64,000 nt of DNA from Paracoccaceae bacterium (GCA_013214575.1 JABSSD010000071.1:1-64000), one strand, 5' to 3'; counted from the stretch's first letter, positions 46,028 through 55,963 are shown. The notes: generated by a model from the letters alone, not told the origin. Program-made: numbers and translations.

Positions 46028-46999
46028 ATGTTGGATTTTTCGAAAGTGGTGTCAGCCGCTGTGTTTATTGCGGGTATCAGCCTTGCTGGTGCGGCGGCTG
46101 CGGAGTGTGAGCGCGGCGCTCTGGATGACCGTTTCTGCGACGTCGATGGTGATCTGATTGCGGATATCCCCACCGATGCCAGTGAACTGGTTGACCCGGA
46201 TACATTGATTTTCACCTACACCCCGGTCGAAGACCCTGCGGTCTATGTTTCGGTCTGGGCTGAATTCATGGACCATCTGGCAGAAAAAACCGGCAAGAAA
46301 GTTCAGTTCTTCCCAGTGCAGTCCAATGCCGCCCAGATTGAAGCGATGCGCTCGGGTCGGTTGCACATTGCTGGCTTTAACACCGGGTCAAACCCGCTGG
46401 CGGTGAACTGTGCGGGCTTCCGCCCCTTCACCATCATGGCCTCGCTGGATGGTCATTTTGGCTATGAAATGGAAATCCTGACCTATCCGGGTTCGGGCAT
46501 TGAAACTGTTGAAGACATCCGGGGCAAACAGATGGCGTTTACTTCGCCGACCTCGAATTCAGGCTTCAAGGCCCCCAGTGCCATCCTCAAGGGTGACTAT
46601 GACATGATCCCAGACCGGGATTTTGAGCCGGTATATTCGGGCAAACATGACAACTCGATCATGGGCGTGGCCAATCAGGACTATATGGCGGCCTCGATCG
46701 CCAACTCGGTGTTGCACCGGATGATTAGCCGCGGAGAGCTGAAGGCGGAAGATGTGGTGTCGATCTACAAGTCGCAGACATTCCCGACCACCGGCTTTGG
46801 CACCGCGCATAACCTGACACCCGAATTGCAGGCGACGATTCAAGATGCCTTCTTTAGCTTCGAGTGGGACGGAACCGCGCTGCAGGAAGAGTTCGAGAAG
46901 TCCAATGAGGGTCAGTTCCTGCAGATGAACTATAAAGAGTTCTGGGATGTGATCCGCAAGATCGATGCCGCCAATGGCGTCAGCTATTCTTGCAGCTAA
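46028..46999 (+). CDS. phnD: Phosphonate-type ABC transporter substrate-binding protein
   Basis: 323 residues. Signal peptide about 1-25 (VVSAAVFIAGISLAGAAAA). PhnD-family stretches: FTYTPVEDPAVYVSVWAEFMDHLAEKTGKKVQFFPVQSNAAQIEAMRSGRLHIAGF, and MAFTSPTSNSGFKAPSAIL, which lines the ligand site. It would bind a phosphonate or a related phosphorus compound in the periplasm. GGGAG lies 6 bases before ATG at 46028. A terminator-like hairpin separates it from phnC. C-P lyase genes are not in the window, so the ligand is open. Confidence 0.9.
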   Translation: MLDFSKVVSAAVFIAGISLAGAAAAECERGALDDRFCDVDGDLIADIPTDASELVDPDTLIFTYTPVEDPAVYVSVWAEFMDHLAEKTGKKVQFFPVQSNAAQIEAMRSGRLHIAGFNTGSNPLAVNCAGFRPFTIMASLDGHFGYEMEILTYPGSGIETVEDIRGKQMAFTSPTSNSGFKAPSAILKGDYDMIPDRDFEPVYSGKHDNSIMGVANQDYMAASIANSVLHRMISRGELKAEDVVSIYKSQTFPTTGFGTAHNLTPELQATIQDAFFSFEWDGTALQEEFEKSNEGQFLQMNYKEFWDVIRKIDAANGVSYSCS

Positions 47000-47019
47000 T
47001 GTACTCGAAAACTGATATT

Positions 47020-47055
47020 GGCGCGTCCCGACCCTTCGGGGCGCCCTCCTTTTTG
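47020..47055 (+). terminator. Leaky terminator between phnD and phnC
   Basis: GGCGC (47020-47024) pairs with GCGCC (47041-47045), extended inward by CCCGA/TTCGG with a two-base bulge, followed by CTCCTTTTT. It lies between genes of one operon, so it probably lowers phnCE transcript relative to the binding protein. Confidence 0.7.
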
Positions 47056-47072
47056 CCTAGGGTGAGGCCCAG

Positions 47073-47864
47073 ATGCTGCGTCTAGAGAAACTAACTAAAG
47101 TCTACAAAACCGGTGACAAGGCGTTGAATGCCGTCGATCTGGAGGTGCCCAAGGGCCAGGTGCTGGCACTGATTGGCCCATCCGGGGCCGGAAAATCGAC
47201 CCTGATCCGCTGTATCAACCGATTGGTCGAGCCGACCTCGGGCACGGTGCGGCTGGGCGATGTCGAACTCACCGGATTGGGGCTTGGCGGATTGCGCAGA
47301 GAGCGTCGCCGCATGGGGATGATCTTTCAGGAATACGCGCTGGTCGAACGGCTGACGGTGATGGAAAACGTGCTGTCTGGCCGATTGGGCTATGTCGGGT
47401 TCTGGCGCAGCTTCCTGCGTAAATTCCCGCAAAGCGATGTGGACGAGGCCTTTCGTCTGCTCGACCGGGTTGGACTGGTCGATATGGCCGATAAGCGGGC
47501 TGATGAGCTGTCAGGCGGCCAGCGCCAGCGGGTTGGCATTTGCCGCGCGCTGATCCAGAACCCCTCGGTGCTGCTGGTGGATGAACCCACCGCCTCGCTG
47601 GACCCAAAAACCTCGCGCCAGATCATGCGGCTGATTGTCGAGCTTTGCGAGGAACGTAAATTGGCGGCCATTGTGAACATTCACGACGTGGCGCTGGCGC
47701 AGATGTTCGTGTCGCGGATCGTGGGGCTGAAGCTGGGCACCATGGTGTTTGACGGCGCGCCCTCTGATCTGACCGAAGAGGTGCTGACGCGGATCTATGG
47801 CGACGAAGACTGGTCCGAGACCATTCAGAAAGTCGACGAAGACGAAGAAGTGGATGTCGCATAA
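47073..47864 (+). CDS. phnC: Phosphonate-type ABC transporter ATP-binding protein
   Basis: 263 residues. Walker [10 protein letters not shown], signature [11 protein letters not shown], Walker [14 protein letters not shown], and the PhnC feature [27 protein letters not shown]. Energises import with PhnE1E2. Its stop overlaps the next start as TAATG. Confidence 0.93.
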   Translation: MLRLEKLTKVYKTGDKALNAVDLEVPKGQVLALIGPSGAGKSTLIRCINRLVEPTSGTVRLGDVELTGLGLGGLRRERRRMGMIFQEYALVERLTVMENVLSGRLGYVGFWRSFLRKFPQSDVDEAFRLLDRVGLVDMADKRADELSGGQRQRVGICRALIQNPSVLLVDEPTASLDPKTSRQIMRLIVELCEERKLAAIVNIHDVALAQMFVSRIVGLKLGTMVFDGAPSDLTEEVLTRIYGDEDWSETIQKVDEDEEVDVA

Positions 47865-48676
47865 TGAGCGCTGCACTGGATGAACGGCTGGGAAAGCCGT
47901 GGAAAAAACCACCCTTTATCAGCTCGCCTGGGCTGCGCTGGACGCTGCTCATCGGGTCGGTGATCTATTTGATCCTGGCGATGAACTCGATCGAAGTGAA
48001 CTGGTCGCGGGTCTATCGCGGGCTGGATCGGGGCTGGCAATTTGTCGTCGCCTTTGCCAACCCGGATTTCACCTCGCGGGCGGCTGAAATCAAGGATGGC
48101 ATGATTGAAAGCGCGGTGATGGCGCTGACCTCCACCGTGGTTGGCATCGCCATTTCCATCCCCATTGGTCTGGGGGCTGCGCGCAATATCTCGATCCTGC
48201 CGGTCTATCTGGTCTGTCGGTCCATTGTCGCGGTGTCGCGGGCGCTGAACGAGATCGTGGTGGCGATCCTGCTGGTGGCGATCTTTGGCTTTGGACCGCT
48301 GGCGGGTTTCTTGACCCTCAGCTTTGCCACCATCGGTTTTCTGTCGAAACTTCTGGCCGAAGAAATTGAGGACATGGACAAGGTGCAGGCCGAGGCGGTG
48401 CGCGCCACCGGTGCCTCTTGGTTGCAGCGCTACGTTTATGGCATCCACCCTCAGGTGGTGCCGCGGCTGATTGGATTGTCGATCTATCGGCTGGATATCA
48501 ATTTCCGCGAAAGCGCGGTGTTGGGGATCGTCGGCGCCGGGGGTATCGGCGCCACCCTGAACACGGCGTTTGACCGCTATGAATTTGACACCGCAGCGGC
48601 AATTCTGCTGGTGATCATCGCCGTTGTCATGGTGCTCGAGTACCTGTCCGGCATTATCCGCGCGAGGGTTCAGTAA
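47864..48676 (+). CDS. phnE: Phosphonate-type ABC transporter permease 1
   Basis: 270 residues with about six hydrophobic segments. The EAA-type loop reads EAVRATGASWLQRYVYGIHPQVVPRLIG, followed by INFRESAVLGIVGAGGIGATL, which is typical of PhnE. Stop and next start overlap as TAATG. Confidence 0.92.
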   Translation: MSAALDERLGKPWKKPPFISSPGLRWTLLIGSVIYLILAMNSIEVNWSRVYRGLDRGWQFVVAFANPDFTSRAAEIKDGMIESAVMALTSTVVGIAISIPIGLGAARNISILPVYLVCRSIVAVSRALNEIVVAILLVAIFGFGPLAGFLTLSFATIGFLSKLLAEEIEDMDKVQAEAVRATGASWLQRYVYGIHPQVVPRLIGLSIYRLDINFRESAVLGIVGAGGIGATLNTAFDRYEFDTAAAILLVIIAVVMVLEYLSGIIRARVQ

Positions 48677-49491
48677 TGGCTATTACTACAATTGATGGCC
48701 AGAAGGTCTGGCAACGGCGTGATCGCAATACCCAGCTGAGAAGCTGGGCGCTCTGGTTGGTCGGCACTGCCATTTTCATGTGGTGCTGGCAGCAGATATC
48801 GGCGGTCACCACCTGGCCGTTTTTCTGGGATGCGCCGCGCATTGCCGCCGATATTGGCGGCCGCGCCATGCCGCCGCGCTGGTCCTATATGGACAAGCTG
48901 TGGGCGCCGCTATGGGATACCTTGAATATCGCCACCCTGGGTACGGTGATGGCGCTGATGATGGCGGTGCCAGTGGCGTTCATGGCAGCGCGCAACACCA
49001 CCCCGTCGGCGCTGTTTGTGCGCCCCATCGCGCTGCTGATCATTGTGTCAACCCGATCCATCAACTCGCTGATCTGGGCGCTGTTGCTGGTCAAGATCCT
49101 GGGCCCCGGGGTGTTCGCCGGGCTGGTCGCCATCTCGATCCGCTCGATCGGGTTCTGCGCCAAGCTGCTGTATGAGGCGATTGAGGAGATTGATGAATCC
49201 CAGGTTGAAGCCATCACCGCAACCGGCGCCAGCCGCTGGCAGGTGATGGCCTATGGCATCGTGCCGCAGATCATGCCCGCCTTTGCTGGCATCGCGGTGT
49301 TCCGCTGGGACATCAACCTGCGTGAATCCACGGTTCTGGGGCTGGTCGGGGCCGGCGGTATCGGCTTGCAGTTGCAGGGCTCTCTCAACACCCTGGCCTG
49401 GCCGCAGGTCAGTCTGATCTTGCTGGTGATCCTGCTGGCGGTGGTGGTCAGCGAATGGGTCTCGGCCAAGGTGCGTGGCGCGATTATCTGA
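48676..49491 (+). CDS. phnE: Phosphonate-type ABC transporter permease 2
   Basis: 271 residues. Second PhnE paralogue with EAITATGASRWQVMAYGIVPQIMPAFAGIAVFRWDINLRESTVLGLVGAGGIGLQL. Two different PhnE proteins next to each other imply a heterodimeric channel, common in Rhodobacterales. Confidence 0.92.
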   Translation: MAITTIDGQKVWQRRDRNTQLRSWALWLVGTAIFMWCWQQISAVTTWPFFWDAPRIAADIGGRAMPPRWSYMDKLWAPLWDTLNIATLGTVMALMMAVPVAFMAARNTTPSALFVRPIALLIIVSTRSINSLIWALLLVKILGPGVFAGLVAISIRSIGFCAKLLYEAIEEIDESQVEAITATGASRWQVMAYGIVPQIMPAFAGIAVFRWDINLRESTVLGLVGAGGIGLQLQGSLNTLAWPQVSLILLVILLAVVVSEWVSAKVRGAII

Positions 49492-49574
49492 CGCATCTCT
49501 GTTTTAGGCTTGCGGTTCCGGCTCTGGCATATTTGTCTGGGGCCGGACCATGTGATGATTGAGGAGGGTGCCTG

Positions 49575-50228
49575 ATGGCGCGAATAGTATTTGACCTTGA
49601 CGGAACGCTGATCGACAGCGCTCGGGATATTCATGGCGTCGCCAATGCGGTGTTAGAGCAAGAGGGTTGCGAAGCGATCACTTTTGAACAATCGCGCAAT
49701 TTCGTCGGCAACGGTGCGGCGGTGTTTGTCGCCAAAATGCGCGCGGCGCGCGGCATTGGCGACAGTGAGCAGGCGCGTCTATACGCCGATTTTGTCGCGC
49801 GCTATGATGATGCGGTTACGCTGACACTGGTCTATCCCGGCGTGTTGGCCGCATTGGATGCGCTCAAGGTCGAGGGGCATAGCCTTGGCATTTGCACCAA
49901 CAAGCCGATCAGCCCCTGTCGCGCGGTGCTGGCGCACCTAAAAATGGATCATTACTTTGAGACTATGTGGGGCGGTGACAGCTTGCCCGTGCACAAACCG
50001 GACCCGGCGCCGCTGCACGCCGCCTTTGCCGCGCTGGGTGATGGTCCGAAAATCTTTGTGGGCGATAGCGATGTGGACGCCGAGACCGGTCAGCGGGCCG
50101 GGGTGCCATTTATGCTGTATACTGAGGGCTACCGGAATTGTCCGGTCGAAGAGCTGCCTCATACCGTGGCTTTTGACGATTTTGCCGAGCTGCCACGGCT
50201 TGTGCAAGAGTTGCTTGTCGCGGCCTGA
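49575..50228 (+). CDS. gph: HAD-family phosphatase, phosphoglycolate phosphatase-like
   Basis: 217 residues. HAD motif I FDLDGTLIDSARD, motif II ICTNKP, motif III KPDPAPL and motif IV VGDSDVDAETGQRAG are complete, with the helical C1 cap of the Gph group. It would hydrolyse 2-phosphoglycolate or another small phosphate ester. Placed 83 bases after phnE2; the DLDGT motif argues against phosphonoacetaldehyde hydrolase, so a phosphonate role is not implied. GAGGAGG lies shortly before ATG. Confidence 0.85.
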   Translation: MARIVFDLDGTLIDSARDIHGVANAVLEQEGCEAITFEQSRNFVGNGAAVFVAKMRAARGIGDSEQARLYADFVARYDDAVTLTLVYPGVLAALDALKVEGHSLGICTNKPISPCRAVLAHLKMDHYFETMWGGDSLPVHKPDPAPLHAAFAALGDGPKIFVGDSDVDAETGQRAGVPFMLYTEGYRNCPVEELPHTVAFDDFAELPRLVQELLVAA

Positions 50229-50254
50229 GCCCAAAATCCCCTGAGCCGAAAAAA

Positions 50255-50290
50255 CCCTGAGCAGGCAGATTGCCCGCTCAGGGATTTTTT
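50255..50290. terminator. Bidirectional rho-independent terminator
   Basis: CCCTGAGC (50255-50262) pairs with GCTCAGGG (50276-50283), and the 13-base loop can add pairs. ATTTTTT follows on the plus strand and a matching run of A before the stem gives TTTTTT on the minus strand. It ends both gph and eda. Confidence 0.9.
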
Positions 50291-50301
50291 ATGGGGTTTG
50301 A

Positions 50302-50949
50302 TCAGCGCGTCAACTGGCTGGCGGCGCGGGCCAGTTCTTCGATCTTGCCCCATTCGCCATTGTTCATCAGATCAAGAGGCGCAACCCAGCTGCCACCGGC
50401 GCAGATCACGTTGGACAGGGACAGGTAGGTGGCGACATTGGACGGGCTGATGCCTCCGGTTGGGCAGAACGAGATCTTCGGCAGTGGGGCGCCGATGGCC
50501 TTTAGCGCAGGCGCCCCGCCCGAGGCCTCGGCGGGGAAGAACTTCAGCATGTCATAGCCACGTTCCAGCAGGTGCATGGCCTCGCTGGCGGTGGCCGCAC
50601 CGGGCAGTATCGGCAAGCCGATATCTTCGCAGGCATCCAGCAATGTGTCGGTGACCCCGGGGGAGACACCAAACTTTGCGCCGGCCTCAACCGCGGCTTC
50701 GACGTCTTTTGGAGTGATCAAGGTGCCTGCACCGACAACGCCGCCCTCAACCTTTGCCATCTCGCGGATCACTTCCAGCGCGGCAGGGGTGCGCAGGGTG
50801 ACTTCCAGAGCGGGCAGACCACCGCGCACCAGAGCTTCGGCCAGGGGGCGGGCATGGGCAATGTCATGCACCACCAGTACCGGAATGATAGGCGCCATCT
50901 GGCAGATTTCGCGGTTGCGCGCACTGGCGGCTTGGGGGGAAATGGACAT
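50302..50949 (-). CDS. eda: KHG/KDPG aldolase
   Basis: 215 residues. Schiff-base lysine in YDMLKFFPAEASGG, catalytic glutamate in LPALEVTLRTP, phosphate-binding GISPSNVATYLS. Splits 2-keto-3-deoxy-6-phosphogluconate to pyruvate and glyceraldehyde 3-phosphate, the last Entner-Doudoroff step. It starts four bases after the edd stop, so the two are coupled. Confidence 0.96.
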   Translation of the reverse strand: MSISPQAASARNREICQMAPIIPVLVVHDIAHARPLAEALVRGGLPALEVTLRTPAALEVIREMAKVEGGVVGAGTLITPKDVEAAVEAGAKFGVSPGVTDTLLDACEDIGLPILPGAATASEAMHLLERGYDMLKFFPAEASGGAPALKAIGAPLPKISFCPTGGISPSNVATYLSLSNVICAGGSWVAPLDLMNNGEWGKIEELARAASQLTR

Positions 50950-50952
50950 GTT

Positions 50953-52761
50953 CTAAACTCCAAATACACTGGCGCCAGTGTCGGCTGATCCGACGGCCTG
51001 GCGGAACGGGGAAAACAGTTCGCGTCCCATGCCAAAGCCATTGGCTGACAGGTCGGCAGTGGCGGGTTCGCGGTCGGTGACACCGGCGGTCATTATGTCG
51101 AGCGTTCCGGCAATTGCATCGACACGCAGGATATCGCCGTCCTGAAGATAGGCAATCGGGCCGCCGTCCAGCGCCTCGGGGACCAGATGGATGGCGGCAG
51201 GAATTTTGCCGCTGGCGCCCGACATGCGGCCATCAGTGACCAGCGCCACCTTATGTCCGCGGCCCTGCAGGATCGACAGCATCGGCGTCAGGCTGTGCAG
51301 CTCGGGCATGCCATTGGCCTTGGGGCCTTGGAAGCGGATCACGATAATGACATCGCTGGTGAATTCACCTGCCTTGAAGGCGTCTTTGGCTTCATTCTGA
51401 TCGTGGAAGACACGGACGGGGGCTTCGACGATACGGTGTTCCTCGGCGACGGCCGAGACCTTCATCACGCCAGTGCCCAGCGAACCCGTCAGGCGGCTTA
51501 GCCCGCCGGTTGCCTGAAATGGATTAGAGGCTGGACGCACAATTTTTTCGTTCAGGCTTATGTCGGTGCCTTTGCGCCAGGTCAGGCCATCCTCGCTGAG
51601 GAAGGGTTCGGTGGTATAGTTGTGCAGCCCGTCACCGGCGACGGTTTTGGTGTCCGGGTGCAGCAGCCCAGCCGATAGCATCTCACCAATCATATAGCCC
51701 AGACCACCCGCCGCGTGAAAGTGGTTCACGTCCGCCAGCCCGTTTGGATAGACCCGGGCCAGCAGCGGCACCACCTCGGAGAGGTCGGCAAAGTCCTGCC
51801 AGTCCAGCAGGATGCCGCCCGCACGGGCCATGGCGATCAGGTGGATCAACAGATTGGTCGAGCCGCCGGTGGCCATCAGACCGGCAATGCCATTGGCAAA
51901 GGCCTTTTCGTCCAGAATATCGCAGACCGGCGTATAGGCATTGCCCAGGGCGCTCAGGGACAGCGCCCGACAGCCGCCTTCTTTGGTCAGCGCATCGCGC
52001 AACGGGGTGTTTGGATTGACAAAGCTGGAGCCGGGCAGGTGCAGCCCCATGAACTCCATTAGCATCTGATTGGTATTGGCGGTGCCGTAGAAGGTACAGG
52101 TGCCCGGCCCGTGATAGGCGGCCATTTCGGCCTTTAGCAGTTCTTCGCGACTGACTTCGCCCAGGGCAAATTTCTGCCGGATCTTGGCCTTGTCGTCATT
52201 GGCCAGGCCGCTGGTCATCGGACCCGCAGGCAGGAACACGGCGGGCAGGTGGCCAAAGACCTGGGCGCCGATCACCAGGCCCGGTACGATCTTATCACAG
52301 ACGCCGAGAAAAACCGCCGCGTCAAAGGTGTTGTGGCTGAGCGCAATCGCTGTGGCCATGGCAATGGTATCGCGTGAGAACAGGCTCAGCTCCATGCCGG
52401 CCTCTCCCTGAGTGACGCCATCACACATGGCGGGAACACCGCCGGCAACCTGCGCGGTGCCGCCAACCTCGCGCACGGCATCGCGGACCAGTTGCGGGTA
52501 GGTTTCAAACGGCTGATGCGCTGACAGCATATCGTTGTAGGCTGTGACAATACCAAGGTGACCCGCCGATGCCTCGGCCAGGGCGGCCTGATCGGGACCT
52601 GCGGCGGCATAGGCATGCGCCTGTCCGCTGCAGCTCAGATGGGCCCGCGCCGGGCCTTTGCGCTTGGCGGCGCGCATCCGCTCCAGATAGGCTTGGCGGC
52701 TGGGGGCGCTGCGGCTGATGATGCGTTTGGTTACCGAGGCCAGTGTGGTATTCAGGGTCAT
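50953..52761 (-). CDS. edd: 6-phosphogluconate dehydratase
   Basis: 602 residues, the usual Edd length. IlvD/Edd family: GITQGE-like [39 protein letters not shown] and [16 protein letters not shown] hold the cysteines of the 4Fe-4S cluster; [23 protein letters not shown] is the C-terminal signature. The start at 52761 gives [10 protein letters not shown]; the frame remains open upstream but overlaps the zwf end. Its ribosome-binding site is weak, which suggests coupling to zwf 31 bases upstream. Confidence 0.95.
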   Translation of the reverse strand: MTLNTTLASVTKRIISRSAPSRQAYLERMRAAKRKGPARAHLSCSGQAHAYAAAGPDQAALAEASAGHLGIVTAYNDMLSAHQPFETYPQLVRDAVREVGGTAQVAGGVPAMCDGVTQGEAGMELSLFSRDTIAMATAIALSHNTFDAAVFLGVCDKIVPGLVIGAQVFGHLPAVFLPAGPMTSGLANDDKAKIRQKFALGEVSREELLKAEMAAYHGPGTCTFYGTANTNQMLMEFMGLHLPGSSFVNPNTPLRDALTKEGGCRALSLSALGNAYTPVCDILDEKAFANGIAGLMATGGSTNLLIHLIAMARAGGILLDWQDFADLSEVVPLLARVYPNGLADVNHFHAAGGLGYMIGEMLSAGLLHPDTKTVAGDGLHNYTTEPFLSEDGLTWRKGTDISLNEKIVRPASNPFQATGGLSRLTGSLGTGVMKVSAVAEEHRIVEAPVRVFHDQNEAKDAFKAGEFTSDVIIVIRFQGPKANGMPELHSLTPMLSILQGRGHKVALVTDGRMSGASGKIPAAIHLVPEALDGGPIAYLQDGDILRVDAIAGTLDIMTAGVTDREPATADLSANGFGMGRELFSPFRQAVGSADTGASVFGV

Positions 52762-52792
52762 TTGGTGCCGCTTTTCTGTTGGGTGCCTTGGG

Positions 52793-54244
52793 TCATTTGC
52801 CGATGCTGCGCCAGCTGCGCCCGTCGCGATGAAGCAGCCGCAGCGAATCTTCGGGGCCTGAGCTGCCAATGTCATAAGGGTGCGGAGCATGGCGGCTGCC
52901 GTCCCAGCCTGCGATGATGGGATCGGCCCAGGCCCAGGCGGCCTCAACTTCGTCACCGCGCATGAACAGGGTCTGGTTGCCACGGATCACATCCATGATC
53001 AGCCGTTCATAGGCATCCTGTGGACGTTCATCATGGGGCAGGCTGTCGGCAAAGGTCATGTCCAGCGCCGCCTGGGTCAGGCGCATGCCACCGGGACCGG
53101 GATCCTTGATGGTGGTGTGCAGGGTGATGCCTTCGTCGGGCTGCAACCGGATCACCAGCACATTGCCCTTGGCCGGTTCGCTGCCCTGAAAGATATTATG
53201 CGGAGGATCCCGGAAGAACACGGCGATTTCCGACGCCCGCGCCCGCAGGCATTTGCCGGTGCGCAGATAGAACGGAGTGCCCGCCCAACGCCAGTTGGCA
53301 ACCTGCACCTTCATGGCAATGAAGCTTTCGGTCTCGCTGGTCGGATTGCCGGCATGGTCACGGTAGCTGCCCTGTTCGCCGGTGGAGCGGTACTGGCCGC
53401 GCGCAATATCCGAGTTCTCCACCGGTTCCAGCGCCTCGATCACCTTGACCTTTTCGTTGCGCACCGCGTCTGGAGTGAATTTTCCCGGAGGCTCCATTGC
53501 GGTCAGGCACAGCAACTGCATCAGGTGGTTCTGCACCATGTCGCGCATCGCGCCCGAGCGGTCATAATATTCGCCGCGCCCCTCAACCCCGATGGTTTCA
53601 GCCACGGTGATCTGCACATGATCAATATGCGAGGAGTTCCACAGCGGTTCAAACAGCGAATTGGCAAAGCGCAGCGCCATCAGGTTCTGTACGGTTTCCT
53701 TGCCCAGATAGTGGTCGATCCGGTAAATCTGGCTTTCCTCAAAGTTGGCCCGCAGCGCCTTGTTCAGGGCCTGAGCACTGGCCAGATCGTGGCCAAAGGG
53801 CTTTTCCACCACAATGCGGCTGTCATCGGTTGCAATGCCGGTGCTGCGCAGGCGGGTGGCAATGTCGCCAAAAAGCCCGGGCGCCACCGACAGATAGAAG
53901 GCGCGCACCACATCGGGGCGCATGTGCCTGGCCAGTTCATCCCAGCCGCGATCGCCTTTGGCATCAATGGCAACATAGTCCAGCAGCGTGACAAAGGCGG
54001 CGATGTCTTTGTCGTTGACCTCGTCTTGCTGACCGAACTCGCGAACCGCCGATGCCACTTTGTCGCGAAAACTGTCCACGTCCATATCACTGCGCGAGGC
54101 GCCGATAATGCGCGAGTTGTCGCAGAGCTGGCCCAACTGGAACCGATGGAACAGACTGGGCAGGATTTTGCGTCGGGCAAGATCGCCGGTCGCTCCGAAA
54201 AGCACCAGATCAAAGGATTGGACGGGTATGACTCTGGAAACCAT
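52793..54244 (-). CDS. zwf: Glucose-6-phosphate 1-dehydrogenase
   Basis: 483 residues. NADP site FGATGDLARRKILPSLF, substrate site RIDHYLGKETVQNLMALRFAN, and EKPFGHDLASAQALN. Makes 6-phosphogluconolactone. Sixteen bases separate it from pgi. The pgl gene that normally sits next to zwf in this order is absent. Confidence 0.96.
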   Translation of the reverse strand: MVSRVIPVQSFDLVLFGATGDLARRKILPSLFHRFQLGQLCDNSRIIGASRSDMDVDSFRDKVASAVREFGQQDEVNDKDIAAFVTLLDYVAIDAKGDRGWDELARHMRPDVVRAFYLSVAPGLFGDIATRLRSTGIATDDSRIVVEKPFGHDLASAQALNKALRANFEESQIYRIDHYLGKETVQNLMALRFANSLFEPLWNSSHIDHVQITVAETIGVEGRGEYYDRSGAMRDMVQNHLMQLLCLTAMEPPGKFTPDAVRNEKVKVIEALEPVENSDIARGQYRSTGEQGSYRDHAGNPTSETESFIAMKVQVANWRWAGTPFYLRTGKCLRARASEIAVFFRDPPHNIFQGSEPAKGNVLVIRLQPDEGITLHTTIKDPGPGGMRLTQAALDMTFADSLPHDERPQDAYERLIMDVIRGNQTLFMRGDEVEAAWAWADPIIAGWDGSRHAPHPYDIGSSGPEDSLRLLHRDGRSWRSIGK

Positions 54245-54260
54245 GGTTTTCTCTGACGTT

Positions 54261-55895
54261 CTATCTGGGGTTGGATTGATTTGGTTTGGCGGGGGTTAGT
54301 TTCGACAGCAATCCGTAAGTCGAGCCGTCTTTGCTGTCTGCGGGCGCACCTTCGACCATTGGCAGCAGCGCAACGGCGAGCTCTTTGCCCAGTTCGACGC
54401 CCCATTGATCAAATGGGTTGAGCCCCCAGATCATGCCTTCGGTGAACACGCGGTGCTCATACAGGGCGATGATCTGGCCCAGCACAAACGGGGTCAGCTT
54501 GGGGTAGGCGATGGTGACCGACGGGCGGTCGCCGGGAAAGCTGAGATGCGCCGCCATGCGGTCCTGTTCGGCACCGTCAAGGCCACGGGCGGCGGCGACA
54601 TCGCGGGCCTCGGCCAGGGATCGGCCGCGCATCAGCGCCTCGGATTGGGCCAGGCAATTGGCCTTTAGCAGGTTGTGGTGATGTTGCAGATCGGGCTCGT
54701 GCGCCTCGGCGGCAATCAGGAACTCGGCCGGGACAACTGCGGTGCCCTGATGCAGCAGCTGGTAAAATGCGTGCTGGCCATTGGTGCCGGGCTCGCCCCA
54801 GACCACCGGTCCCGAGGCGCGGGGCAGCGGGCTGCCGTCCTGTGCGACCCGCTTGCCGTTGCTCTCCATATCCAGCTGTTGCAGATAGGCGGGCAGGCGT
54901 TGCAGGTGCTGGTCATAGGGCAGGATGGCGCGACTGCCGTAGCCACAGATGTTATTGTGCCAAATGCCGACAAGCCCCAGCAGAACCGGCAGGTTCTGGT
55001 GCAGCGGGGCGTTTTGGAAATGGCCATCCATGGCATCGGCGCCGCGCAGGAAGTGTTGGAAATTCTCAGAGCCGATGGCCAGCAGAATGGGCAGACCAAC
55101 CGGCCCCCACAGGGAATATCGCCCGCCAACCCAGTTCTCAAATCCAAACACCCGTTCGGGAGCAATCCCCAGCGCGGCGGTCTTATCCTGCGCGGTGGAC
55201 ACCGCCGCCAGATGATCGCCAGCCCGGTCCCCCAGGGCTGCCCGCAACCAGACCAGCGCAGTTTCGGCATTGGTCATGGTCTCAATGGTGGTGAAGGTCT
55301 TGGAGGCAATGATCACCAGGGTCCGCTGTGGATCCAACCCTTTAAGGGTGTCCTGGATATGGGCGCCATCAATGTTAGAGACAAAATGGCAGCGCGGCCC
55401 ATCGTGATAGGGCGCCAAGGCCAGCGTCGCCATCGCCGGACCAAGATCAGAGCCGCCAATGCCGATGTTGATGACATCGGTGAAACGCCCGCCATCAACC
55501 GCTGCGAAGTCTCCGCTGCGAACGGCTTCGGCAAAATGCTGCATCTGCTGCCTTATGGCGCGGATTTCTGGCAGCACGTCGGCTCCGTCAACTTGAATGG
55601 CGGTGTCTGCCTGCGCCCGTAGCGCGGTGTGCAGCACCGCGCGGCCCTCGGTTGTGTTGATCGTATCGCCGCGAAACATCGCGGCGATCTTGGCGTTCAG
55701 ATCCTCGGCTTGGGCAAGTTGAACCAGAAGGTCCATCGCCGTTGCATCCAAGCTGGTCTTGGAAAAATCGAGCAGCAACCCGTCCGTCTCAGCCGAATAG
55801 CTGCCGAAGCGGGAGGTGTCTTTGAACCGCGACAGGATCGGAGTGTCAGCCGTTTGGCTGCGATGGGTTTCCAGTTGCTGCCAAATATCGCTCAT
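54261..55895 (-). CDS. pgi: Glucose-6-phosphate isomerase
   Basis: 544 residues. INIGIGGSDLGPAMATLAL, SKTFTTIETMTNA, NWVGGRYSLWGPVGLP and NPFDQWGVELGKELA are PGI signatures. Joins fructose 6-phosphate to the Entner-Doudoroff route. The start at 55895 has AAGGG 7 bases upstream; the ATG at 55910 overlaps that site. First gene of pgi-zwf-edd-eda. Confidence 0.95.
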   Translation of the reverse strand: MSDIWQQLETHRSQTADTPILSRFKDTSRFGSYSAETDGLLLDFSKTSLDATAMDLLVQLAQAEDLNAKIAAMFRGDTINTTEGRAVLHTALRAQADTAIQVDGADVLPEIRAIRQQMQHFAEAVRSGDFAAVDGGRFTDVINIGIGGSDLGPAMATLALAPYHDGPRCHFVSNIDGAHIQDTLKGLDPQRTLVIIASKTFTTIETMTNAETALVWLRAALGDRAGDHLAAVSTAQDKTAALGIAPERVFGFENWVGGRYSLWGPVGLPILLAIGSENFQHFLRGADAMDGHFQNAPLHQNLPVLLGLVGIWHNNICGYGSRAILPYDQHLQRLPAYLQQLDMESNGKRVAQDGSPLPRASGPVVWGEPGTNGQHAFYQLLHQGTAVVPAEFLIAAEAHEPDLQHHHNLLKANCLAQSEALMRGRSLAEARDVAAARGLDGAEQDRMAAHLSFPGDRPSVTIAYPKLTPFVLGQIIALYEHRVFTEGMIWGLNPFDQWGVELGKELAVALLPMVEGAPADSKDGSTYGLLSKLTPAKPNQSNPR

Positions 55896-55951
55896 AGTTT
55901 TACCCTTCATGCTGTTCGGCAGCCCGCCTGAGGCCCATTTAAGCTTAAGAG

Positions 55952-55963
55952 GTTAGCGCTAAC
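55952..55963. promoter_or_regulatory. LacI-type palindromic operator upstream of pgi
   Basis: GTTAGCGCTAAC is a perfect 12-bp palindrome, 57 bases before the pgi start. TTAGCGCTAA-like centres with a CG dyad are typical for LacI/GalR regulators of sugar genes in alphaproteobacteria. A related half (GCTAACGT) lies at 55970-55977. The regulator gene is not in the window. Confidence 0.65.

Noticed and set aside
49575-50228. HAD gene as phosphonoacetaldehyde hydrolase linked to phnDCE.
   Set aside because: Motif I is DLDGT, not the DxAGT form of phosphonatase, and no phosphonate transaminase is near.
52880-54256. 458-codon rightward frame opposite zwf.
   Set aside because: Antisense to zwf; composition reflects the complementary codon bias only.
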